Shown: one piece after another, positions 9,193 through 17,442 of the stretch
Numbering within the stretch: the stretch's first letter is position 1
Layout: each line of letters begins with the position of its first letter
NCBI RefSeq assembly: GCF_001297705.1
Contig: NZ_LIRF01000006.1
Coordinates: 67,001 to 131,000 of the forward strand
Length of the DNA: 64,000 bases
Direction of reading: 5' to 3'
Source: Chryseobacterium sp. ERMR1:04
GTDB lineage: Bacteria > Bacteroidota > Bacteroidia > Flavobacteriales > Weeksellaceae
Made by a program: the position numbers and the translations under genes
Notes under the pieces: model-generated
Databases searched by the model: none
Told to the model about the DNA's origin: nothing
The model's input: only the letters and a program-made list of their open reading frames with translations

Positions 9193-9221
9193 AACCTTTC
9201 AGAGTTGAGTTCTGAAAGGTT
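9193..9221 (-). terminator. Terminator of the pirin-FMN reductase-OsmC-GNAT operon
   Basis: Arms AACCTTTCAGA (9193-9203) and TCTGAAAGGTT (9211-9221) with a 7-base loop. On the minus strand the hairpin is followed by eight or nine T residues. Confidence 0.8.
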
Positions 9222-9247
9222 GATGTATTTTCTGTGTCTAGCTGAAA

Positions 9248-9535
9248 TTAATTAACTAAAACATCCTGAAGTTCTTCACTTTTTTGGAAACTTGCTTTTG
9301 CAAACGGACAAAGTGGAATGATTTTCTTTCCGTTTTTTCTGGCGAAACCTACTGCTGCCAAAAGCATTTCTTTACCAACACCCTTTCCGTTGTTTTCTTC
9401 CTTTACCTCGGTATGATCGATGATGAATCTTTCTTCACCTGCCCAAGTGTACGTCATTTTTCCTGCTGAGATTCCGTCTATGAAAGCCTCAAAACTTCCG
9501 TGTTTTTCGTCGTTGTTTTGCTTTACTTCTATCAT
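9248..9535 (-). CDS. Small GNAT-like N-acetyltransferase (YjdJ/Gtn type)
   Basis: A 95-residue minimal GCN5-like domain. It shows the characteristic IDHTEVKEENNGKGVGKEML loop for acetyl-CoA binding and the C-terminal KIIPLCPFAKASFQKSEELQ, where the conserved Cys is typical of this short family. Cellular substrate unknown. Its start lies 1 bp from the OsmC stop, so the genes are translationally close. It is the last gene of a four-gene operon, followed by a strong terminator. Confidence 0.85.
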   Translation of the reverse strand: MIEVKQNNDEKHGSFEAFIDGISAGKMTYTWAGEERFIIDHTEVKEENNGKGVGKEMLLAAVGFARKNGKKIIPLCPFAKASFQKSEELQDVLVN

Positions 9536-9536
9536 A

Positions 9537-9932
9537 TTATGAATATTTGGTTTGAATTTCTATATCGTTTGTTAATAATTTATGCACCGGGCACGCATCT
9601 GCGATGGTGTGTAGCCTTTTTAGCTGCTCTTCATCAATAGTCCCTTCAAAACTGATATTTCTTGTAAAGACCGCCCTTTTAGTTAATGGGTAATTTTCTA
9701 GTTCTACCTCTACGTGTATTTCTTCAACAGCCCATTCTTTTCTGTCGATATACATTTTTAATGTAGCTGCAGTACAGCTTGCCAATGAGGTTGCTAAGAT
9801 TTCAAAAGGATTAAACCCTTTATTCTGTCCGCCTTTATCTATTGGTTCGTCTGTGATCAGTTGATTTTCACCAGCCGTAACTTCTGTATAATATTTTTCT
9901 TTTCCTAAGATTGCTTTTACAGTTACTCCCAT
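9537..9932 (-). CDS. OsmC family peroxiredoxin-like protein
   Basis: A 131-residue OsmC/Ohr-fold protein. Both catalytic cysteines are present: one in LATSLASCTAATLKMYIDRK and the second in HTIADACPVHKLLTND. The family reduces organic hydroperoxides with the two Cys as a thiol pair. The short length with ACPVHKLL fits the YhfA-like OsmC subgroup rather than Ohr. The neighbouring FMN reductase, pirin and GNAT genes suggest a stress or redox operon. Confidence 0.9.
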   Translation of the reverse strand: MGVTVKAILGKEKYYTEVTAGENQLITDEPIDKGGQNKGFNPFEILATSLASCTAATLKMYIDRKEWAVEEIHVEVELENYPLTKRAVFTRNISFEGTIDEEQLKRLHTIADACPVHKLLTNDIEIQTKYS

Positions 9933-9980
9933 TTTTATCTGTTGAATTTTAACTTAGTTATAAAAATAGATTAAATTATT

Positions 9981-10514
9981 TTATTTCTTTGCCTGAATTT
10001 TAAAATTTTCTATTTTATCTTTTAATTCTTTAAGCATTTCAGGATTGATGATACCACTTTCCAAATCGAAGTTTTCATAAAACTTAGACAAAGAAAATGT
10101 GTCTTTTACATCTGCTGCAAATTGAGGAAAGAAAGTCTTGGCCGTGTTCATTACATTGCCGCCGCCATAACCTCCGGGAGAAGTGCTCATCAAAAGCATG
10201 GGCTTATTTTGAAAAACTTTAACGTTAATTCTTGATGCCCAATCGAAAACATTTTTAAAAGCAGCACTGTAAGATCTGTTATGCTCTGCAAGAGAACAAA
10301 TAATGACATCGCATTCTTCTATTTGTTTTAAAAAGTTGTGCGCTTCATCGGGGAAACCTTTCTTTTCGAGATCGACAGAAAAAGTGGGCATCGTGAAATC
10401 ATTAAGATCAATTAAATTAATTTCTTCATCCTGAAAATCTTTCAAAACAAATTTTACCAACTCTCTGTTAATTGAAGTGGAAGAGGTACTTCCTGCAAAT
10501 GCTAATATTTTCAT
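9981..10514 (-). CDS. NADPH-dependent FMN reductase family protein
   Basis: A 177-residue flavodoxin-fold protein. The phosphate-binding loop AFAGSTSSTSINRELVKFVL sits at residues 5-24, and the flavin-contacting loop STSPGGYGGGNVMNTA at about 110-125. These enzymes reduce FMN or quinones with NADPH. The conserved AEHNRSYSAAFKNVFDWASR segment (about 77-96) is typical. It is in an operon with pirin upstream (22 bp) and OsmC downstream (48 bp), consistent with quinone/thiol redox defence. Confidence 0.9.
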   Translation of the reverse strand: MKILAFAGSTSSTSINRELVKFVLKDFQDEEINLIDLNDFTMPTFSVDLEKKGFPDEAHNFLKQIEECDVIICSLAEHNRSYSAAFKNVFDWASRINVKVFQNKPMLLMSTSPGGYGGGNVMNTAKTFFPQFAADVKDTFSLSKFYENFDLESGIINPEMLKELKDKIENFKIQAKK

Positions 10515-10536
10515 CGTTTATTTTTTATTGTTTTTC

Positions 10537-11439
10537 CTAAGGTTTTCTATTTAAAATAGCTTTAGGAAGTGGAACATATTCGTGTTCGTCACCGGGAACT
10601 AAAGGGAAAGCATCATGATTTTGGTCGTTCCAATTTACTTTTGCTTCATCAATGACTTCTTTGTTTGAATTTACGAAATTCCAGAATATAAAGCGTTCTT
10701 CATTGAAAGGCTCGCCTCCGAAAAGATAAACCGTTCCGTTTTCACTCATTTCGAATTCGCAAAGTTTGGTATCTTTTGCAATCATTAACTGCTTAGAGCC
10801 ATAAGAATTTCCATCTGTAGTTACCGTTCCATCCAAAACATACATCGCTGCTTCACCGTAAAGATCTTTTCCGATGCTTATTTTTTGAGCAGTTTTCGTT
10901 TTAATTTCAATGAAAAATAATTTGCTGTGAACAGGAACCGGAGATGTTTTTCCAAAAGCTTCTCCTGCAATCAATTTATATTGAATATCACCTTCTTCCC
11001 ACAGAGGAATTTGATCGGCTTCAATATGATGGAAAGTGGGTTCACTTTGCTCTAAATGTTTAGGAAGACCTACCCAAATCTGAAATCCGTGAAGTTTTTT
11101 ATCGGTATGTCTTAAATATTCAGGGGTTCTTTCTGAGTGTACAACGCCTTTTCCGGCAGTCATCCAGTTTACAGCGCCTGGTTTTATTTCAAGAGCGCTT
11201 CCGATGCTGTCTCTGTGGAAAATTGATCCTTCCAAAAGATACGTTAATGTTGAAAGTCCAATATGCGGATGAGGCGGAACATCAAGATTTTGATAATCTT
11301 TTAATTCAGAAGGTCCCATATGATCGATAAAAACAAAGGGTCCAACTGCTCTTTTTTCACGGAAAGGCAATAATCTTCCCACTAAAAAATTTCCTATATC
11401 TGCTGATTTTTCTTCAATGATAAGTCCGATGTTTGACAT
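10537..11439 (-). CDS. Pirin family protein, first copy
   Basis: A 300-residue bicupin. The N-terminal pirin cupin contains the metal-ligand motif around PPHPHIGLSTLTYLLEGSIF and MTAGKGVVHSERTPEY; the C-terminal cupin begins near residue 175. Bacterial pirins with intact His/Glu ligands often have quercetinase-like or redox-sensing activity, but the physiological substrate is unsettled. It is the first gene of the pirin-FMN reductase-OsmC-GNAT operon. A second pirin gene lies 406 bp upstream. Confidence 0.9.
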   Translation of the reverse strand: MSNIGLIIEEKSADIGNFLVGRLLPFREKRAVGPFVFIDHMGPSELKDYQNLDVPPHPHIGLSTLTYLLEGSIFHRDSIGSALEIKPGAVNWMTAGKGVVHSERTPEYLRHTDKKLHGFQIWVGLPKHLEQSEPTFHHIEADQIPLWEEGDIQYKLIAGEAFGKTSPVPVHSKLFFIEIKTKTAQKISIGKDLYGEAAMYVLDGTVTTDGNSYGSKQLMIAKDTKLCEFEMSENGTVYLFGGEPFNEERFIFWNFVNSNKEVIDEAKVNWNDQNHDAFPLVPGDEHEYVPLPKAILNRKP

Positions 11440-11544
11440 GGCTAGAATATTTTTTTCAATTTTGTTTACGCTAATGTAATTAATATTTTCAACGCTTATG
11501 ATACTTTAATGAAAATTAAAGTTGATTGAATTTTTATGTTTTAA

Positions 11545-11814
11545 TTGTTGGATAAACGCAAAGGCGCAAAGAATTTTTTTTATTTTTTAAGGCGCAAGAA
11601 AATCATAGATTTTCAATTTCTAATTTCTTTACTTTTCATCAAACTTGTCATTCCGGAGGAATCTCGACACTGCTTTATTTGCGAGATTAAGATTCTTACG
11701 AAATGACAAATAGATGGTACTTTTATACCCAATCAATTTTATCGAAGATAAAATCTTTGCGTCTTAAAATAATGAGTTTTCAATTAACATTGCGTCTTCG
11801 CGTTTGCCCAACGA
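11545..11814. repeat. Roughly 270 bp nested imperfect palindrome (MITE/REP-like)
   Basis: Three sets of inverted arms are nested. The outer pair is 25 bp (11545-11569 and 11790-11814, beginning TTGTTGGATAAACGC and ending GTTTGCCCAACGA, about 20 of 25 matching). A middle pair is TTTTAAGGCGCAA (11585-11597) with TTGCGTCTTAAAA (11757-11769). The inner pair is 11645-11664 with 11690-11709 (16 of 20 matching). No open frame of note is inside. It fills most of the 406 bp between the two pirin genes. I see no target-site duplication. Confidence 0.75.
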
Positions 11815-11845
11815 CTCAATAGTAAAGTTAAGAAATAATTGAAAA

Positions 11846-12721
11846 TTAATCCGCCAAATACCCAAATCTTCCCAAGTTATAATCCTCAAAAGCCTGCATG
11901 ATTTCTTCTTTTGAATTCATTACAAAAGGCCCGTGTGGATAAATAGGCTCGTTTAAAGGCATTCCGCTGATGATTAATACAATTGAATCTTCAGACGCTT
12001 CTATCGTAAAAGTCTCTCCTTCGTTTTGGAATAATACCAAATGATCTGATGGTGCTTTTTGTTCACCGTTTACGATAATATTTCCTTCTACAACCAACGC
12101 TGCAGTATTGAAGTGAGCAGGGAAATTGAACTCTGCTTTTCCTCCTGATTTTAATTTTGCATTCATCACATGAACCGGACTGTACGTAAAGGCAGGACCT
12201 TTATGTCCGTTATATTCTCCGGCAATGATTTCAATAAATCCGTTATTACCAAGATCTACTTTTTCCATATCGGAATTTTTGATTGCCTGATATTTGGGGT
12301 AGCTCATTTTATATACTGAGGGAAGGTTTACCCAAAGCTGAACCATTTGGAAAATCCCTCCGGTTTTTGCCCATTCCGTTTCATGATACTCTTTGTGAAG
12401 AACTCCTTTTGCGGCAGTCATCCACTGTACATCGCCTTCACCAATAATTCCTCCGCCTCCTGCGCTGTCGTGATGTTCAACTCTACCTTGATAAGCTATC
12501 GTTACGGTTTCAAAGCCTCTGTGAGGATGTACGCCAACTCCTCTTGGAGTTTCTGTTCCGTTAAAATGAAATTTTGAGTTGTAATCGAGCAAAATAAAAG
12601 GATCCATTCTTTTCATATCCAATCCTTGTACACCCGGAATAAAATTATGCACCCTAAAACCGTCACCCACGAAATGTGCAGGTTTTGGAGATATTACTAT
12701 TTCTACTTTTTTAGTTGCCAT
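11846..12721 (-). CDS. Pirin family protein, second copy
   Basis: A 291-residue bicupin of a different pirin subgroup from the first copy. The N-terminal cupin shows GVGVHPHRGFETVTIAYQGR and MTAAKGVLHKEYHETEW, retaining the His and Glu metal ligands. The C-terminal cupin starts near residue 170 (SPVHVMNAKLKSGGKAEFNF). It is transcribed alone, followed downstream by the long palindromic element. Function is probably redox or dioxygenase-like, as for other pirins; the natural substrate is unknown. Confidence 0.9.
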   Translation of the reverse strand: MATKKVEIVISPKPAHFVGDGFRVHNFIPGVQGLDMKRMDPFILLDYNSKFHFNGTETPRGVGVHPHRGFETVTIAYQGRVEHHDSAGGGGIIGEGDVQWMTAAKGVLHKEYHETEWAKTGGIFQMVQLWVNLPSVYKMSYPKYQAIKNSDMEKVDLGNNGFIEIIAGEYNGHKGPAFTYSPVHVMNAKLKSGGKAEFNFPAHFNTAALVVEGNIIVNGEQKAPSDHLVLFQNEGETFTIEASEDSIVLIISGMPLNEPIYPHGPFVMNSKEEIMQAFEDYNLGRFGYLAD

Positions 12722-12856
12722 AATACTGTTGATTTTATACAGGCAAAATTATTAAAGTTAAAAATCAGATGCATTGACCTGTGATAAGTAGTGCATTTGT
12801 TGTGATGAAAAATGGTGAAAATGAGAGGTTGAAATTTTTTTTAGTGCTTCACCAAA

Positions 12857-12883
12857 CCTAACAGGTTTCCAAAACCTGTTAGG
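12857..12883. repeat. Perfect 12 bp inverted repeat CCTAACAGGTTT
   Basis: CCTAACAGGTTT (12857-12868) and AAACCTGTTAGG (12872-12883) around a 3-base loop. The right arm recurs exactly at 61506-61517. There is no T-run, so it is more likely a dispersed palindrome than a terminator. Confidence 0.7.
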
Positions 12884-12909
12884 GTTATTGGGTGGAAAGA
12901 TCCGAGTCT

Positions 12910-12930
12910 AGATTCCTGCGGGATGACAAA
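12910..12930. repeat. Half of a REP-like intergenic repeat
   Basis: AGATTCCTGCGGGATGACAA at 12910-12929 resembles AGATTCTTACGAAATGACAA at 11690-11709 and its inverted partner at 11645-11664. Confidence 0.6.
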
Positions 12931-12968
12931 CTTTGTGCTTATCCGAAATAGCAAATATTGGGCAAATA

Positions 12969-13094
12969 CCCCTAGCCCCGATTGACTCAGTTTTTATATT
13001 TATAATTATTGAATCGTCGAAACTCATTTCTCGTTTTACAGAGGAAATCCTTTTTTTGAAAAAAAAGATTGCAACGAAAGCGGGAAACAGCTCC
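12969..13094. repeat. Dispersed intergenic repeat, copy A
   Basis: Begins CCCCTAGCCCCGATT and ends GCGGGAAACAGCTCC, with an internal poly-T/poly-A hairpin (CCTTTTTTTGAAAAAAAAG). The ends match those of the 22486-22597 element in inverse orientation. It occupies the 401 bp gap between the second pirin and the exporter gene, in which I see no gene. Confidence 0.55.
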
Positions 13095-13122
13095 AAAAAA
13101 TATAAACTATATATAATTGATT

Positions 13123-14526
13123 TTAATCTTCCTTCGATTTCATGTTCTTTCCATCAGAAACATGTAGTCTTCTGAAAACAAATCCTGAGATAATGGTTAA
13201 AATTCCCACAGTAAGAAATGTGTATCGAAATGCATTATGAATTTCTCCTTCAATGAGATCTGTATTTTCAAATAATTTCAACACAATTAAACCAAAGGCG
13301 ATCCCAAAACCAATAGCAAGTTGTTGATTGACGGATATTAAAGAGTTTCCGCTGCTTGTCTGGAAGTTTCGAAGATCTGCAATAGAAATGGTATTCATTG
13401 AAGTGAATTGAATCGAATTAAAGAATCCTAATACCGCAATAATCGGGACAAACCAATATAAAGAAGTGTGAATATCCGGAATGGCTAATAGACAAATTAA
13501 AGTTCCGATGATAAAAGTGTTGATCATCAATGTTTTTCTATAGCCGAAAGTATCTAAAATTTTAATGACATAAGATTTTCCAAACATAGCGGTTAATGCC
13601 ATTGGTGCGATGATCCAACCGGAAGTTACAGCCGATTGTTTGTACGCAATCTGAATCATTAAAGGTAATAATAGTGGAATGGCACTGATTCCTAATCGTG
13701 TTGCCAGGTTTCCTACAACGCCCACCCGAAATGTTCTTACCTGAAAAAGGTCTAACGGGAAAATAGGATTGCCCCCTCTTTTTGCATGTTTGTAGTAATA
13801 ATATAAGAAAAGAAAGCCTAAAATAAAGACCACTAAAACGGGAGTTGTATTTTGAAGGTCTCCAAAAAGTTCTAATGAAATTGAAAGTAGGAGTGAGGCT
13901 GCTGCAAAGATCAGGAAGCCTTTTAAATCGAAATCTACGTCTTCGGATTTATAATTGGGCATGTATTTTACCCCTAACACAATTCCTATGACTCCAAACG
14001 GTATATTAATTAAAAAAATCCAGTGCCACGAAAGATAATCTACCAGATAACCCCCAACCAAAGGTCCTAAAACAGGTCCAATTAATGCAGGAATAATGGC
14101 GAAGTTCATTGCTTTTAATAATTCGCTTTTATCGAATGTTTTTATTAAAGCCAATTTACCCACAGGCGTCATTAAACTTCCTCCAACGCCTTGTAATACT
14201 CGTGAGATCACCAGTTGGGTAAGGTTTTGTGAAATAGCACAAAAGAATGAACCCAGACTGAAAAGTATCAGCGAAACAATAAAAACCTTTTTCGTTCCAA
14301 AGCGATCTGCTAAAAATCCGCTTGCCGGCATGAAAACCGCCAATGTAAGAACGTAACTGATGATTGCGTTCTGCATATTAAGAGGAGATTCCTGAAGGTC
14401 TTTTGCAATGGAAGGCAAAGAGGTATTTAAAATGGTAGAATCCAGCATCTGCATGAAAATGGCAGTGGCAAGAATCAGTGGTAAGACTTTTTTTACTTGT
14501 GTTTGTGACGAACTTATATCAGACAT
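13123..14526 (-). CDS. DHA2-type (EmrB/QacA-like) major facilitator drug exporter
   Basis: A 467-residue membrane protein with 14 or so hydrophobic segments. Motif D1 appears as MLDSTILNTSLPSIAKDLQE near residue 27, motif A as GFLADRFGTKKVF near residue 75, and motif C around ALIGPVLGPLVGGYLVDYLS at about 145-165. DHA2 members export drugs, dyes or bile salts using the proton motive force, usually together with an HlyD-type adaptor and TolC. No adaptor gene is in view, so it may act alone as a 14-helix exporter. Confidence 0.88.
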   Translation of the reverse strand: MSDISSSQTQVKKVLPLILATAIFMQMLDSTILNTSLPSIAKDLQESPLNMQNAIISYVLTLAVFMPASGFLADRFGTKKVFIVSLILFSLGSFFCAISQNLTQLVISRVLQGVGGSLMTPVGKLALIKTFDKSELLKAMNFAIIPALIGPVLGPLVGGYLVDYLSWHWIFLINIPFGVIGIVLGVKYMPNYKSEDVDFDLKGFLIFAAASLLLSISLELFGDLQNTTPVLVVFILGFLFLYYYYKHAKRGGNPIFPLDLFQVRTFRVGVVGNLATRLGISAIPLLLPLMIQIAYKQSAVTSGWIIAPMALTAMFGKSYVIKILDTFGYRKTLMINTFIIGTLICLLAIPDIHTSLYWFVPIIAVLGFFNSIQFTSMNTISIADLRNFQTSSGNSLISVNQQLAIGFGIAFGLIVLKLFENTDLIEGEIHNAFRYTFLTVGILTIISGFVFRRLHVSDGKNMKSKED

Positions 14527-14628
14527 TTGTGAGGCTAGAATTTTAATTTTCTAGTGAATTTATTGGGTTAAAAGAATACCGCATTATCTGCAGCTTTTTC
14601 TTTAGATAAAGAAATTCATATAAAATTA

Positions 14629-14660
14629 AAAAAGTCTTGCGATATTTCACAAGACTTTTT
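14629..14660 (-). terminator. Terminator downstream of the 14664-15476 gene
   Basis: Arms AAAAAGTCTTG (14629-14639) and CAAGACTTTTT (14650-14660) around a 10-base loop, three bases after the stop codon on the minus strand. Confidence 0.8.
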
Positions 14661-14663
14661 GAT

Positions 14664-15476
14664 TTATTTTCTAGGCTTTTCTACTCCTTTCCATTCTTCA
14701 CCGGCTTTTCTGTACTGGCTCAACTCGTAAGTTTTGAAATCTTTTGTTTTATATTCAATATTATCAGTATTCTGCTCAAAAGGCATGATGTAATAAAAAT
14801 CTACATCTGTTTTATCTGTTTTTGTTCCTTTTTTAACGGTAGGTACGTATTTAGAGAACTTGTAAGAAGGAAGATATTGTTTCAATCTTGCATAGAAAGC
14901 TTTATTTTCTTTTTCCTGAGGAATGATATCTACAATATCGAAATCATCTTTCTTCTTGTTGATCCAAAGGTAATACGTCTTCTCTTCCTGCGTTTTCTTG
15001 TTTAAAGAGTTGAATGCGAATAATTCTTTTGGTACCAATTCTTTAATCTTTTCAGGATCTACTTTAGTGAAGTATTCTCCTTGAGAAGGATCACAATAAG
15101 TCTCCAGGTTTAGCATTAAGACATTGTTGTTCTCAAAATTTTTATTTTTAAAATATTGATTTAAAGATAATTCTGCTGTTGCTCTTAATTCTTTACCTCT
15201 ATCATCTAGTTTTTTAGTTGGATTCTGAGGGTTTACTTTTTTCACAAACTCATACAGAACCTTAGGTTTTACATCTTTAAGGTGAGGGTATGTTTTTAAT
15301 TGTTCAGCTTTTGCCAACCAGTAAAATTGTTGATAATAGTCATCCTTTTCATTATCCTTTACGGTTTTGTACGTTAAAGCAAGTTTTTTTGAGTTAAGAT
15401 ATTTACCAAATTTACCTTGTCCGAAGGTAAAAGTTATAGATAATAAAGCAAAAAAGATAGTAAGGGTTCTTCTCAT
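14664..15476 (-). CDS. Secreted hypothetical protein
   Basis: A 270-residue protein with a signal peptide (MRRTLTIFFALLSITFTFGQ). The mature chain is Lys- and Tyr-rich, with short helical N-terminal repeats around KTYPHLKDVKPKVLYEFVKK and a more beta-like C-terminal half (YYLWINKKKDDFDIVDIIPQ). I recognise no family. It is likely periplasmic. The strong terminator directly after the stop and the AT-rich 240 bp upstream make it a single-gene unit. Confidence 0.65.
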   Translation of the reverse strand: MRRTLTIFFALLSITFTFGQGKFGKYLNSKKLALTYKTVKDNEKDDYYQQFYWLAKAEQLKTYPHLKDVKPKVLYEFVKKVNPQNPTKKLDDRGKELRATAELSLNQYFKNKNFENNNVLMLNLETYCDPSQGEYFTKVDPEKIKELVPKELFAFNSLNKKTQEEKTYYLWINKKKDDFDIVDIIPQEKENKAFYARLKQYLPSYKFSKYVPTVKKGTKTDKTDVDFYYIMPFEQNTDNIEYKTKDFKTYELSQYRKAGEEWKGVEKPRK

Positions 15477-15580
15477 TTTTATAAAATTGATTTTTCGTTT
15501 TCCAAATATAATTATTTATTAGATAATATTTTTGATTGTCAGTTAATTTATATCAATTTATTATTGGTTATTCAAAAGAA

Positions 15581-15602
15581 AATCCTGTATCGCTACAGGA
15601 TT
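15581..15602 (-). terminator. Hairpin in the asnB 3' region
   Basis: Perfect arms AATCCTGTA (15581-15589) and TACAGGATT (15594-15602) with a TCGC loop; T-rich sequence follows on the minus strand. Confidence 0.55.
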
Positions 15603-15679
15603 GATAAATTTTATTGTTAGGTAATAGGATTTAGGGCTTAGGAATAAGTTTTTTAGCTTACTGTTTTAAACTTTATTTT

Positions 15680-15717
15680 CCCTAAACCCTAAACCCTAAA
15701 CCCTAAACCCTAAACCC
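15680..15717. repeat. Telomere-like CCCTAAA heptamer tandem repeat
   Basis: Five perfect tandem copies of CCCTAAA plus CCC, ending 3 bp before the asnB stop codon on the minus strand. A related inverse sequence GGATTTAGGGCTTAGG lies at 15627-15642, so the two can fold into an imperfect stem. Confidence 0.95.
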
Positions 15718-15719
15718 TT

Positions 15720-17390
15720 TTATTCATAAGAAGTTTCGTGAACTTTAATAGATCTTCCACTAGGGTCGTTCATTTTTTTGAAAGCCTCATCCCATTCCAA
15801 CGCAATTGGCGTAGAGCATGCAACAGAAGGAACAGAAGGAACAGTAGCAGCCGCTGTTTCACTTGGGAAATGTTCTTCGAAAATTGTTCTGTAACGGTAT
15901 TCTTCTTTGTTTTGAGGAGTGTTTAACGGGAATCTGAATTTTGCATTCGTCATCATTTCGTCAGAAACTTCTTTTTCGGCAACTTCTTTTAAAGTATCGA
16001 TCCAAGAATAGCCCACTCCGTCTGAAAACTGTTCTTTTTGTCTCCAGGCAATAGATTCAGGAAGTAAATCTTCAAAAGCTTTTCTTAATACCCATTTTTC
16101 AATTTTTCCTTCGGCAACGTTAATCATTTTATCTTTTGGATTAACGGTCATGGCAATATCCATAAATTCTTTGTCTAGGAAAGGTACACGTCCTTCAATT
16201 CCCCAGCTCATCAATGCTTTGTTAGCTCTTAGGCAGTCATATAGGTGAAGTTTGTCTAATTTTCTTACCGTTTCATCATGAAATTCTTTGGCATTTGGCG
16301 CTTTATGGAAATACAGATATCCACCGAATAATTCATCGGAACCTTCACCGGAAAGAACCATTTTGATCCCCATTGATTTGATGACTCTCGCTAAAAGATA
16401 CATTGGGGTAGACGCACGAATGGTTGTTACATCATAAGTTTCCAGATGATAAATTACATCGCGGATAGCATCCAGACCTTCCTGAACGGTAAAATTTACC
16501 TCATGGTGAATAGACCCAATATGTTCTGCCGCTTTTTTTGCTGCGATTAAATCTGGTGAACCTACCAAACCTACTGCGAAACTGTGTAATCTCGGATACC
16601 AGGCTTCCTGAGTATCACCGCTTTCAATTCTTTGTCTGGCGAATTTTGCCGTAATTGCAGAAATAACAGATGAATCTAAACCTCCTGATAAAAGTACTCC
16701 ATAAGGAACATCGCTCATCAATTGTCTGTGAACAGCGTCCTCAAGTCCTTTTCTTATTTTTGAAATATCCGTTTCATTATCTTTCACAGCATCAAAATCT
16801 TTCCAGTCTCTTGTATACCATTGCTGAAGATCAGTTCCTTGTTTACTGAAAACAAAATGTCCCGGTAAAAAAGTTTCAATGGTGTTACAGATTCCTTCCA
16901 ATGCTTTTAATTCAGAAGCTACATAATAGTTTCCGTTTTTATCCCAGCCTTGATACAGTGGGCAGATTCCCATATGGTCACGGGCAATAAGATAGACATC
17001 GTTTTCAATGTCATACAGCGAAAAAGCAAAAATTCCATTCAACTTTTCTATGAAATTTTCTCCGTATTTTCTGTAAAGAGCCAAGATTACTTCACAATCA
17101 GATTCAGTCTGAAATTCATAATCAAGAAATTCCTTTTTTAATTCTCTATGGTTATAGATTTCTCCGTTTACTGCTAACACAACCTTTCCGTCTTTGGTAA
17201 ATAAAGGCTGCTTTCCTGAAGTAGGATCTACAATAGCAAGTCTTTCATGAGAGAAAATTACTTTTTCATTTTGAAATACGCCACTCCAATCCGGACCTCT
17301 ATGACGGATTTTTTTTGACATTTCTAATACCTGAGGTCTTAATATCTCAGTTTTTTGTTTTGCATCAAACAAACATACGATTCCACACAT
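15720..17390 (-). CDS. asnB: Asparagine synthase B (glutamine-hydrolysing)
   Basis: A 556-residue enzyme of full family length. Cys2 after the initiator Met (MCGIVCLFD) is the glutaminase nucleophile of the N-terminal class II amidotransferase domain, followed by RHRGPDWSGV and the NGEIYNH motif. The synthetase domain starts near residue 215 with the ATP pyrophosphate loop LLSGGLDSSVISAITAKFA. It makes asparagine from aspartate, ATP and glutamine. A good promoter is placed upstream at 17412-17442. The heptamer array sits directly behind the stop codon. Confidence 0.96.
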   Translation of the reverse strand: MCGIVCLFDAKQKTEILRPQVLEMSKKIRHRGPDWSGVFQNEKVIFSHERLAIVDPTSGKQPLFTKDGKVVLAVNGEIYNHRELKKEFLDYEFQTESDCEVILALYRKYGENFIEKLNGIFAFSLYDIENDVYLIARDHMGICPLYQGWDKNGNYYVASELKALEGICNTIETFLPGHFVFSKQGTDLQQWYTRDWKDFDAVKDNETDISKIRKGLEDAVHRQLMSDVPYGVLLSGGLDSSVISAITAKFARQRIESGDTQEAWYPRLHSFAVGLVGSPDLIAAKKAAEHIGSIHHEVNFTVQEGLDAIRDVIYHLETYDVTTIRASTPMYLLARVIKSMGIKMVLSGEGSDELFGGYLYFHKAPNAKEFHDETVRKLDKLHLYDCLRANKALMSWGIEGRVPFLDKEFMDIAMTVNPKDKMINVAEGKIEKWVLRKAFEDLLPESIAWRQKEQFSDGVGYSWIDTLKEVAEKEVSDEMMTNAKFRFPLNTPQNKEEYRYRTIFEEHFPSETAAATVPSVPSVACSTPIALEWDEAFKKMNDPSGRSIKVHETSYE

Positions 17391-17411
17391 TTTTTTATCA
17401 TTTATTTAAAG

Positions 17412-17442
17412 CAAAAATAGAATTGTAATTTAAAAATAACAA
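17412..17442 (-). promoter_or_regulatory. Promoter of asnB
   Basis: On the minus strand TTG (17442-17440), a 20 bp spacer and TATTTTTG (17419-17412). The start codon is 21 bases further at 17390. Confidence 0.7.

Noticed and set aside
11440..11845. Riboswitch or structured leader of the pirin operon
   Set aside because: The structure is a long nested palindrome related to dispersed repeats and does not match a riboswitch layout known to me.
12933..13175. An 80-codon plus-strand frame in the exporter-pirin gap
   Set aside because: It overlaps copy A of the repeat and the end of the exporter gene; composition is unlike a protein.
15680..15717. CRISPR-like repeat
   Set aside because: The 7 bp unit is tandem with no spacers, so it is a microsatellite, not a CRISPR array.
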